Shown piece by piece: positions 1 to 11,000 of a stretch of DNA of 64,000 nucleotides (the first letter of the stretch is position 1; each line of letters begins with the position of its first letter). The translations under genes were made by a program, and so were the position numbers. The DNA lies in assembly GCF_028583425.1 (NCBI RefSeq), contig NC_072807.1, forward strand, positions 36,399,001 through 36,463,000, written 5' to 3'. Source of the stretch: Eublepharis macularius. Its lineage: Eukaryota > Chordata > Lepidosauria > Squamata > Eublepharidae. Under the pieces are notes generated by a model. That model worked only from the letters and a program-made list of their open reading frames with translations, did not search any database and was not told the origin of the DNA.

Positions 1-420
1 CATGGAGAGAATCGTGGAAGATGTAATCACATTCCCAGTCCCAAAATTCAAGATTTATCCAACAACGCCGACGGGGATGTGCAGGCAATTGTCATTAACC
101 CGTTTCGTGAGAGAACTCACTTCATCTTGGGCATACAAAAATTCAGACTGGATACACTGTAAGTGTAAAATAAAATGAATTACACAGCCAAAATAAATTA
201 CACAGCCAAATAAAATGAATTACACAGTACTTACAGTGTAATTCATTTTATTTTACACTTACAGTGTATCCAGTCTGAATTTTTGTATGCCCAAGATGAA
301 GTGAGTTCTCTCACGAAACGGGTTAATGACAATTGCCTGCACATCCCCGTCGGCGTTGTTGGATAAATCTTGAATTTTGGGACTGGGAATGTGATTACAT
401 CTTCCACGATTCTCTCCATG
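1..420. repeat. Perfect 185-bp inverted repeat, probably a Penelope-like element end
   Basis: Position i pairs with 421-i: arms 1-185 and 236-420 appear fully complementary around a 50-bp A/T-rich loop of short direct repeats. The window starts inside the structure, so the left arm may be longer. Each arm holds GATGA - GTGAG/CTCAC hairpin - GAAAC (right arm about 295-319), reminiscent of a hammerhead core but lacking the leading CT. Downstream sequence to about 700 has repeated GCACTTT runs. Assignment to Penelope-like elements is by memory of style. Confidence 0.6.
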
Positions 421-700
421 GGCTTCCATTCAAAAATTTTTTTGCATGTTGCACTTTAAATGAAAGCAAGGAACTGTACGGACTGTAAAGACTTGTTTGA
501 ACTACATATGTGCTGTATATGATTATACTGTGTATTTCTGTATTGTATATATTTGAACACATCGCACTTTGCACTTTGCACTTTTACATGTGGACAGGAA
601 TATATGTACATTCGTTATAGTGGTGTCCTGGTATTGTGTGGTTTCTTCGCAACAATTGTTCCAGGGCCGCCCGTGGTTTTTCCAATACTAGAAGGTTGAG
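421..700 (+). repeat. Unique tail of the left-edge element
   Basis: Sequence after the inverted repeat contains short GCACTTT direct repeats near 565-590 and reads like the non-coding 3-prime part of a retroelement. No ORF of note. Confidence 0.3.
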
Positions 701-877
701 CTGAACTGTAATTCAATCACAAAAGCCAGGGAGAAGGAATTTGCCACCCAGGCAAATTTGCCTTGTGTGTGTGTGTGTCTTTTGCTTGAATTCTAGAAGA
801 GGGCTCCTAAAAATCCCTTAACAAAGTACTACCATTTTAGTTAGTATTACCATTTGACGTCAGCAGGATCCACCCTA

Positions 878-1100
878 TGACATCAAAAGGCTGTGCCCAC
901 AGTCAGGGCTTAATGGTAGAACTTCTGCTTGGCACGTAGGAGGTCTCAAGTTCAATTCTCGGCATCTCCAGTTAAAAGGGGCAAACAGTATGTGATGTAA
1001 AGGATCTCTGCATGAGACTCCAGACAGCCACTGCTGGTCTAAGTAGACAAAACTGACTTTGGTGGACCCACAGTCTGATTCAGTGTAAGGCAGCATCATG
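878..1100 (+). repeat. tRNA-derived SINE (ends in GGCAGCATCATG)
   Basis: Diverged tRNA-like head (GGTAGAACTTCTGCTTGGCA, then GGTCTCAAGTTCAATTC as B box) followed by a SINE body ending in GATTCAGTGTAAGGCAGC. The same family lies in reverse at 63150-63345. Confidence 0.6.
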
Positions 1101-1174
1101 CAAACCTCAGAGTTTAAGGTACTGGAGACCTGGCAATTCTAGCGGACATTACTTGAAAAGTCCTTTAACCTGGA

Positions 1175-1393
1175 TAGGGTCGCCAGCTCCAAGTTGGGAA
1201 ATTCCTGGAGATCTGGAGGGTAAAACCTGGAGAAAGGGGGGTTTGGGGAGGGAAAGGACCTTGGCATGGCATAATTCCATAGAGCGCACCCCCAAAAGTA
1301 GCCATTTTCTCCAGGGGAACTGATCTCTGTGGCCTGGAGACCAGTTATAATTCCGGGAGATCTCCAGCCACTACCTGGAGGCTGGCCACCCTA
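1175..1393 (+). mobile_element. hAT-like MITE, TAGGGTYGCCAG termini
   Basis: Termini are TAGGGTCGCCAG and CTGGCCACCCTA, close inverted copies. Flanks AACCTGGA and AACCAGGA agree at 7 of 8 bases, as expected for an 8-bp hAT target duplication. Same family as 47855-48073 and 44757-44967. Lies upstream of the inferred ACSBG1 exon 1. Confidence 0.75.
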
Positions 1394-1995
1394 AACCAGG
1401 AGTAGGCTTTTCATCAGTTTGTGGAGTCCATAGTTTAACATGACATCTTTAAATGACATGAATATGTGCCAAACCAACTGAAATTAGGTTGGTCCACTGA
1501 TTGATTGCTCTGTCTGTTTCCTATGAAGCAAACATTAACAAAAGAACTGGAAATAAAAGAAATGTGGCTTGTGGGGGCAAGTGTGCGCGCAGGGAAATCT
1601 TCTAGCCAAAAAAGGGAGAGAATTTGCATCTTAAAGACTCGCTAAGTCATTAACATTCTTCTCAGGGATAATTAAAAGAAAGCTGAATGAAAGCTGTTCG
1701 TGTGTGTGCCTTTTTTTCTTTCCGAACCACAAACCCCATCCAGCCACTGAGCGAGGCAATAATTGTGAAAATTGGCTTTTTGAGAACTTTGAGTCTCCTC
1801 CTCTTACATTACGTCTCTAAGCAAAGTATCCAGTTGGTGTTAGCTTCTGAAGTCATCCAAGCGGCTTTTATGTGCGGCTGAATCACAGATCTTTAGCATA
1901 TTTGAAAGCAGCCTGGGTCAGTTTGTCAACCCGCCTGTCAAAAAGAGACACCCCCTCGCCGCCTCACCAAGAAATAATCAAAACCGGGAGAGAAA

Positions 1996-2018
1996 ATGAC
2001 TGAATGCCACAAGATCAG
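1996..2018 (+). CDS. ACSBG1: ACSBG1 coding exon 1 (inferred start, residues 1-8)
   Basis: ATG at 1996 has A at -3 and an in-frame TAA 19 nt upstream (1975-1977), so it is the first ATG of its frame. It reads MTECHKI plus two bases, followed by the donor GTAAAG at 2019. The two left-over bases fit the one-base phase of the exon at 5391. Vertebrate N-termini of this family are poorly conserved, so homology does not help here; another upstream exon is possible. Confidence 0.5.
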
Positions 2019-5000
2019 GTAAAGTAGCTCATCCTTTCTGTCTTCTTTTCCAGATGCGATGAAAATGAGGTTTCTGTTTTTGTACAATGTGCTTTATTCC
2101 TCAAAAAACTTTTACTTGGGAGTAAATGACATGCAGTTTCTAATAAGTAATTTTGGGATTTCAGTCACATTTAAAGTGGATCTTAATAGTTATCATGTTT
2201 TTAGATCTTCTTTCAACAATAAGTTCTCTGTTGGAAGACGAGGGCAAATTTTTGACCCCGTTATCTCATTTACTTAGATTAACTTGGGAAAAGGAGCTTT
2301 GTCCTTCAGAACTGGACACGATGTACCTTCCTTGTTCTTCTTCTTCCATCTTAATTTTAGATGAATGCACGCAGTTTCCCTGGCTTGTGACACGAGCCTG
2401 GAAAATGCAGGAATGGAAGGGGAACCAGTAGCAACCTGGATCTGAGTGGAAAGCAAGTGCAGTTGTGTAGAGACTAAAATACTACAAAAGAGGGGAAAGA
2501 TATTCTACGCACACACTTGCAAACTTTTGGCATTGTGAGCTGCCAAGGTTGGGGAAGACACAAAGTCCAGAGGTCTTAATGCCTTCGATCTCTGGGCAGA
2601 GTGGGTGATTGATAGTTGCACAATATTTGGGGTTGGAGTGTGTGTAAGGGGGCTGTAGATAGAATATTTGCCTGTGGGTCCGTGGTGGAGAATGGCAGAC
2701 CTATGTGGAGTCTTGAGATCTGTGAAGTACAATCCATTGTCCGTTCCTGGCCACTGTGACAACCGCAGTCTTTTCTTTTTCCCTTCCACTAAATAGGCCA
2801 ATGTTAAATCAAAATGGTGGACCCAGAGAGGTCCACAGCAGAGATCTCCTGAGGATCTCCAGGTCTTGAGAAGAAGAAACACTTTCCTCCTAACCTTGGT
2901 TTTCTGTTGCAAACTTTTCCCCTTAAGGCAAAACAGAGAAATTTGAACAGTCAGTGTCTCCCCCCATGGCTGCTTTTCACTGTTTAAAAAATTGCACAAG
3001 AGATGTTAAGAAGATCTGGCTCCAGTAGCGCCTTAGAAACCAACAAGATTGTCATGGTAGAAGCTCTCAAGAGTCAAAGCTTTCTTTGTCCAATAAGAGG
3101 TCTTAAGGACCTCTTTCCATCTTGTCTAGTTTGATCACTTATTATTTTCAACCATAAGGACATGCTGGCTGACATTTTTCAAAAACTTGTTTTTAGGTAA
3201 GCTTGCCTGATCACAGTGTTGGTTGCATATATTGGCATACACTAGAGAAGAATCCAAATATACATCTGTTTCTCAAATGCTTCTCAAGCTCTCCTTTTAA
3301 CCCTATTTCCTTCCTCTTGCCCCACTCAGCAACCACACCCGCTAGAAGAACCAGGTTTCCTTTCTCAGGTTCCTTCCTCCACCCACTTACCCACCCACCA
3401 CAACTTCAGCAGCTGAGGGCAAGTTCATAAACAGAATGGCTGCAACACACAATAGTTTTGCACATGTGAAGCTAGCAGTCTTTTTAGTGGAAGCTGTCCT
3501 CATGGTTAGAAGACCCCATTTGCCAGAGATGTGACAGATGGGGGGCAGTGGGGGGCAGCTGACATTTTCTTGAATGTGAGAAAGTATCTCTAGGGAGAGG
3601 GAAGGTGGCTTAAATCTATGCAATAGCTGTGTGGGAGGGGAATTTTTTTCCCACGCTCCTTCCCACGCTTTGACCCTCAAAGCCATCTCTCCTTGGTGGT
3701 AGCCAAGTTGGGAGGCGGGGACGCCGGCACCCCTTCCTGAGGAATTGCATGGCCTGTGGTGCTTTCTTTCTTGAGCCACAGTGCTCCAGAAAGTTTTCTG
3801 ATACACTGCCAAGTTTAGCAATCACACTGTGCCCATGTCTCTCTCCTCCTCCCAAGAGGGGCACAGGGAGGTAAGAGAGTAAGGATATACTGGGTGTGGG
3901 GGGGAGATAGTTACAGAGAAGCAGGGAGCGCTACAAGCTGCTTAATAAGTTTAAAGGGATTTACTTGTATTCAGCACTGATAAAATATTAGTTTAATAAT
4001 ATGTAAATGTATCGGTCATCTAAGAGCCTTCTCCCTCCCTAGCTGGAACGTAAAAACTCAGAGTTGGAAGGGTCTATAAAGGTCATCTACTCCACCCCTG
4101 CTCAGTGCTATCCAGCTGCTGCCTGAACATCTCCAGCAGGAGAGAAACCCCTACCCCCCCCCCCCCCCCAGGTGATGATTCCATCAACATTGAACTTACG
4201 ATTGAGAAGTTTCTCCTAAAGTTCAATGGAAATGCACATGCAGTCAAACCTTGTCCTCTATAGCAACAGGGCACCCGTCTTTGCCTTCTTCTATGGGATG
4301 GTGTTTCGGTATTTGCAGCCACATCTTTGCTTCTTCCTTTATCCTGTCCTCATAGGGCTTGCTTCCCAGACCCCTAGCCATTGTGAGGCAAGATCAGGTT
4401 TGCTTCTTCCTAAGCAACTACCTAAAAGTACTGCCTATATAGTTTTCATATCTCCATAAGAATAAAGACTAGAGTGGATTTTTAAAAAAACAAATTAATA
4501 TTTAGGAAAGGGGCCTTGAATATCCCTGAGGGAGCATGTGCACATTGGCGCTATGTGGTTTCTGTCCTGAATATACATACATATGTGGCACAGCCCTCAA
4601 TCAGTGCGTGCCGGGGGAAACAAAGAAATAGGGCTAGAAACGCAGGTTCAAATCCCTACAGTGTGTGCTTGGTGTTCTTGAGGCAGTGACTCTTGTCTAC
4701 TGCACCTACCTCACAGGGTTGTTGTGAGGATAAAATCAGAGGTGGGTGGGAACAGAAATTGCTCTGATCTCTGTGGAGTTCTCTGGAAAAAGGGCAGAAT
4801 AAAAATATGATAGATAAATGGCATTAATAACAGCGACAACAGTGTGGTTATACAGCACTCTTCTAGACAGATTAGCGCCCAACTCAGAACAGAGAACAAA
4901 GGCAATGTTATTATCCCCACAATACAGCTGGGGAGCTGGGGCTGAGAGAAGCAGCTTACCCAAGGCCGCGTGCTAAGCACATGGCAGTAGTGGGATTCGA

Positions 5001-8000
5001 ACCAACAGAGTGCTGATTCCAAGTCCAGCCATAACCGCTATGGTACAGCAGCGCTCCATCCCCATTAAAGCCTATCTGAATGGAACTCTTACGAAAAGAA
5101 AACAAAAAGTCAAAGGTCTGTTTCTGCAGGCATCGAATTTGGTTGCTGACTAGATCTCTGAGCCAAATAGGTTCGGAGGTGAGGTGCCATCACTAAGAAG
5201 GCTCTATTTCTGGTTGCTGCCAAATTAGCTTCTGCAGGTGGGGCCACACAATGAAGGCCTGTGCTGCAGAGCCGGGCAGGCACGGGCGCATTTAGTGTGG
5301 ACGTGTTTGGATTTTCTGCAGGACAAATGTTGTGTCCCGACATGTAGTTTGAGAACCGTAAAGGTTGTGTTTTCCTCTTCCTTTCCTCAGCAATTCATCT
5401 GAGACGCAGGACATCCTGAAAGATTCTGGAACTGGTCAAGAAGATCTGGCAGGTAAATAAATCACAGAATCCTAGTGTTGGAAAGGGGGCTTCTTTAGTC
5501 CAACCCTCTGCTCAGGGCAGAAATCCAAAGCCTGAGCATTCCCAGTGGATGTCTGTCTGTCCAACCGTTCTTGATGACCTCACCCAAGGGCCCTCAGCCC
5601 TTCAAGGGAACCGATTGCCACTCTTGAACCACTTTAGGAAAGTTTCTCCTAATGTGCAACCGTGTTGTATCTACTCTCCTGGAATGGGATCCCATTATAT
5701 GTAGCCATGGTCTCTGGAGTCTGGACCAGCCGAGAATGAACGCTTGCTTGCTTCTATGAAGCTTCTCAAAAATATCAGAAAGGCCCCCAGAACTGGTGGA
5801 GGACTGTAAATTGGATGTCGGCCTTTATTCTTTCTGTGTTCCCCTCTTCCAATAGCCTGCCAAGTTCTTCCCACAGGTCTATTGCTTGTGTGACCCAATA
5901 GCACGAGAATCTTTGGGCATGGGAAGCGTCTAGGTGCCATATCTGCTTCCTCCAATAGTTCAAAGCCAGATCACGTTCATGGAAGCCCCAGAAGTGGATC
6001 ACTACAGTTCTGTGCCCCTCCACAAGGTCGGCCTGGTCAGAATTTTTATCCTATTGCGAATGTTTCTTCAACTCAGGTGTCTTTAAGTTCAGTCTGGCAC
6101 AACAAAGAGCCAGCACAGTGTAGCTAGTTGTGCTTTCTCAGGGCCAAGCTACAAGTGACGAATGACATTTGAACAGCAAGTGAATTGAGTGGAGGGCAAG
6201 GGAACAGGGAGAAATACACCTGCCGTTCAAGTGCCATTTGTCACTTGTAGCTTGGCCCTCAGTCTAACCTACCTCACAGGGTTGTTGTGTGGATAAAACG
6301 GAGGAGGGGAGTACCACATACACTATCCAGAGATCCTTGGAGGAAACTTGAGATAAAATGAGATGGAAATCCAGCTTTCCTCGCTGCTTACTTTCTACAA
6401 GGAAAGCTCTATCTGCTTAATTTGTCCCTCCAAATTTGGGAACCTTGACCTGCGATATAGTTGATTCACACAAGCAGTTTGCCATTTGAAACCTCAAGGA
6501 GCCAGGGGCAGATGTACATATGTGAAGCAGCGCTTAGTCTAAGTGGCAAAACCACTTTTTAATATTTGCTACATTCCTCAATGACATTCTGCTCCCTCGG
6601 GAAGAGATGGCACCTCTCCATCGAAAGCTGGCAGACAGATGTTGAGCGACAGAAAAGCCATTCTAAGTTCTCACAAAAGCAGCTTTCTCTGGAGTCACAA
6701 ACAGCTGGCCGGGGCCCCACTGTCACCACCCGACTGATCACAGACCAAAAGGGTGGAAATATCGCCTCTGTCCCGGTTCGAAGGATATGAAGCTTGAGTT
6801 TGCCCACTGTTGCAGAGAGGGAATCCCAAAATCTAGCTTTTAAATGTGCAAATAAGGAAAGGATTCTTGCCCAAGGCTTCAGTTCCGTGCACGATCACTT
6901 GAAATGAAGTTCTATAGAACTCAATGAGAGGCAGTGGTGTGCAGTGGTTAGAGCATCTAACTAGGATCTGGGGAAACTTGGTTCCTCACTCTGCTGTGGA
7001 AGCTTGCTGGGTGACCTTCAACTTGTCATTGTTAGACTAACCTATTTTAAAGGGCTGGCTTGAGGATAAAATAGAGAATGCAGGTCGTTTGGGATCCGCA
7101 TTGGAGGAGAAAGCAGGATACATAAAGCATGTAAGTATCTAAGTAAATAAATACTTACATGTAAATTTGATTTTTTATTTATTTATGTTATTTATAGTCC
7201 ACCTTTCTCGCTGAATGGTGAAGACTTCAGTATCACCTTTAAGACTAACCAACTTTATTGTCGCATAAGTTTTCGAGAACCACAGCTCTCTTCGTCAAAT
7301 GCATGGAGAGGATTGAAGAAACTGGCCAAACCACCTCTATATCTCTGGCCAGTTTCTTCATCCCCTCCATGCATCTGACGAAGATAGCTGTGGTTCTTGA
7401 AAGCTTATGCTACAATAAAGTTGCATCTGACGAAGAGAGCTGTGTCTCTCAAAAGCTTATGCTACAATAAAGTTGCATCTGATGAAGAGAGCTGTGGTTC
7501 TCGAAAGCTTATGCTACAATAAAGTTGGTTAGTCTTAAAGGTGCTACTGGACTCTGCTGTTTTGCGACTACATACTAACACGGCTAACTCCTCTGGATCT
7601 TTCTCACTGAGACTCAAGATGGATTATATAGGATCAGGGTGTAAGAAGGGCATAGAAAGGAAAAAGGAAGTGCTTACAGCCACTTCTGTTGTGGTTGTAT
7701 TGGGAGGGGTGAAGATACTTCTGGTGAAATTCTCCAATTTCTGCAGCTCATAAAGGCACAAGAGTCTTCTTGGGGTACAAACTTGGCAATCCTAGGACTT
7801 ACGCAGTGGTTCTGCTTACATAGTTTAAGAGTGCCAGATCCAAACTAGGAGAGGGGTCCCATTTCAGAGACATACAGAAGGGAAAATTGTGCTAGGGATG
7901 TAACAGGCCCAATATGCTTCATGGACAAATGGAGATTTGAACTCAAGTCTCCTAGAGACTTATCCAACCACTATGCCACGCAGCCTCTCCCTCTGTCTAT

Positions 8001-11000
8001 GGCAACAGCCATCTCAAGTAACTTGGGTAAAGCTGTTCAGTTGTTTTTCTTTTTGCATTTTTCCCTCGTTTCCTTTTCTCCTCAAATGGCTGAGTTGCAG
8101 AATTGGAACACTGTCTCTTTCTTTGGGGGATTTGTTTCCCCCGTTCAGAATGACCTTTGTCACTCTTCTTTCTGCTACGGTCACAATGCATTCCACTCTG
8201 ACTCACTAACCCTCTTTTCTCCCCACCTCCTGCCCTATGGGCAAGTTGGATTTTTTAAAACAAATTTATGGCTTGGAACAACAGCTGTGAGGTAGATAAG
8301 ATCCTTAAAGATAAAGATGTCTCTCTGGGAACCAAGATAATTCAAACTATGGTATTCCCTATCGCCATGCATGGGTGTGAAAGCTGGGCAGTGAAGAAAG
8401 CTGACAGGAAGAAAATTGATTCATTTGAAATGTGGTGCTGGAGGAGAGTTTTGCGGATACCATGGACAGCCAAAAAGACAAATAAGTGGGTACCAGATCA
8501 AATCAAGCCTGAATTCTCCCCAGAAGCTAAAATGACAAGACTGAGACTATCGTACTTTGATCGCATCACGAGAAGACAAGATCCTCTGGAAAAGTCAATA
8601 ACGCTAGAAAAAGTGGAAGGCAGTAGGAAAAGAGGAAGACCTAAACCAAGATGGATTGAATCAAGAAAAGAAGCCACGTCCTCCAGTGTGCAGGATCTGA
8701 GTAAGTCTGTTAACGATAGGACGTTTTGGAGGTCTTTCATTCATAGGTTGGAGGCGACCTGACAGCACATAACACACACGCGCGGCTTGGAACATTTTAC
8801 TTTTCGAATCACACCAGAAATACAGACTGTCACACCGTGAGAAATAATGGAGGATTGGGGGATAAATGATTTTGAAAGTCTGTCCACCATTCTTCTCTAG
8901 CATTGCCAACTCTGGGTTGGGAAATTCCTGGAGATTTGTGGGGGAGGCCAGCATTGAGGAGGGGAGGGACCTTAGCAGGGTATAATGCCATAGAATTTAC
9001 CCCTCTGAAGCAGCCATTTTTCCCCAATGGAACCTGTCTGGGCGAACCTTTGAACCTTTCCTCCTGATATGCTTGTTTTCTTCTTGCGCTGTGCAAAACC
9101 CAGCAGGGCAAAGCACCTAGCAGTTGGCAACCCCGCTAGATTCTATAAACATTCAAGGGGGGGGGGTCAACATTTTCAGGCTTCACAGTACAGGTTGGGG
9201 GGCTTACATGATAGAATATTCCTTCGTACCTTGAAAGCTAGCTTGTCAGGAAGACACTTTCCTGATAGGCTAGCTTTCTTTAATAGAAGAAACCTGCCGT
9301 GGTGTGAACCACCCTATCCGCCAGCATACCTCCTCAGTATGATCTACGGCAGAGCAACTCATAGATACTGAACTCCCCGATTCTCCCATGGGAGGGGAAA
9401 AACACCCTCTTACCAGATTGCCTGACTGTTTGGATGGTTAAAGGGGAATTACTCCTTCTTACCCAATTGGTGGCATTAGATCTTTGAACAACACATTGAG
9501 TGTGCTCTCATTTATACTTGAGATAAGCGGGAGCAGCTGATTTGTACAGTTGCCATCTTTTGGAGAGATTAACGGATGCAGATTTGTTAATTAGCTAGTT
9601 ATGAGCATGGCTGGTTGACCCCTGTGTAGCCATTATGTAACGCGGCAGCCCCCCCCCCCAACGGCCCCCTATCGCACGTCTCCTATTCCTTGAACACTAA
9701 GAGGGGAAAGCTGCCTATTTTTCAGCAGATACCAGCAGGAGGCTGCCAAGCTGGGATTCAATGTTAGGTCGCCCAGACATGGTGGAAGCTTAGCTGTTGC
9801 AAGAACTGGGCTGTTCCTCAAGGCGTGCAAAAGACTGTGTTTACACCACAAGAGAAAATCACCTTTGTTATAGAAAAGCTCTGGACATTGATTAACTAGA
9901 AAGGCAGGGTGTGCCTCTCTAAAGAAGTAAAAGTAAATAGAGGATGGCCAACTTTTTGGCATTGTCTCTGCTCCTCTGCAGCTTGGTGGGGAGGCAAAAA
10001 GTACAGATGAATGCATGACCTTATTCTGAGCCAGATCTCTGGTTCAGCAAGGTCAGTGTTGTCTGTTCTAACTAGTAAAGAGTCCAGTAGCACCTTTAAG
10101 ACTAACCAACTTTATTGTAGCATAAGCTTTTGAGAGCCACAGCTCTCTTCATCAGATGCAGAGAGCTGTGGTTCTCAAAAGCTTATGCTACAATAAAGTT
10201 GGTTAGTCTTAAAGATGCTACTGAACTCTTTACTATTTTGCTACTATAGAGTAACACGGCTAACTCCTCTGAATTTTGTCCAGGGGAACTGATCTCTCAG
10301 AAAGAAAGAAGATGGAGATTAAATGACTCGCTACTGTTGCAAGAGAAGGATTTGGTAGAATATTTTAAACTGAGCAACACAATTGATGTTAACCCGACAG
10401 CAATATGGGAAGCTAATAAAGCTTATATCGGAGGAAATTTATTGGCAATAGTGGCACGAAAGAAAAAAGAAAAGCAGGGGATTATACAGAATAGGATAGA
10501 AAAATTGAAGACATCAGAGTAAGAGCCCAAGATGATTGGCAATAAGAAAAAATGGAAGGAAATGAAGCCATTGAAAAACCAGTTACACTTATTGGAAGTA
10601 ATCAAACCATTTAAGCCACACCAGCACTGGCCCTCCTAACAATTTGAGAGGAACAAAATGGAAGAGTGGTGATGCTAGAATGTCAGATTTCTATGAAACA
10701 CGGCAAGACTTTATTTCATACACGAATCAGAAATGTACCCAACATCAACAATTATCTGAACGCTTCCTCAGATTATGGAAAAGGGATTAGATATACAGCA
10801 CATAAAGAAATGCTTTAGGAAAAAACTCCCCTATGCTGTTAACAACTTCCTCTCTGAGTTTATATCGTGCAAGATAAATGTGAAAAATGAGTCAAAACCA
10901 AGTCGTCTGTCAACAATTGCGACAAAAATCAAGTCATCTGTCAACGATTCAGCTCAACATTGCCTGTTCTGTGTGTTTTTAAAAAATATGTGTTGTTTTT

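Noticed and set aside
2505-2999. 164-codon ORF on the minus strand
   Set aside because: No homology recognised and it lies in an ACSBG1 intron, antisense. Chance length for this composition.
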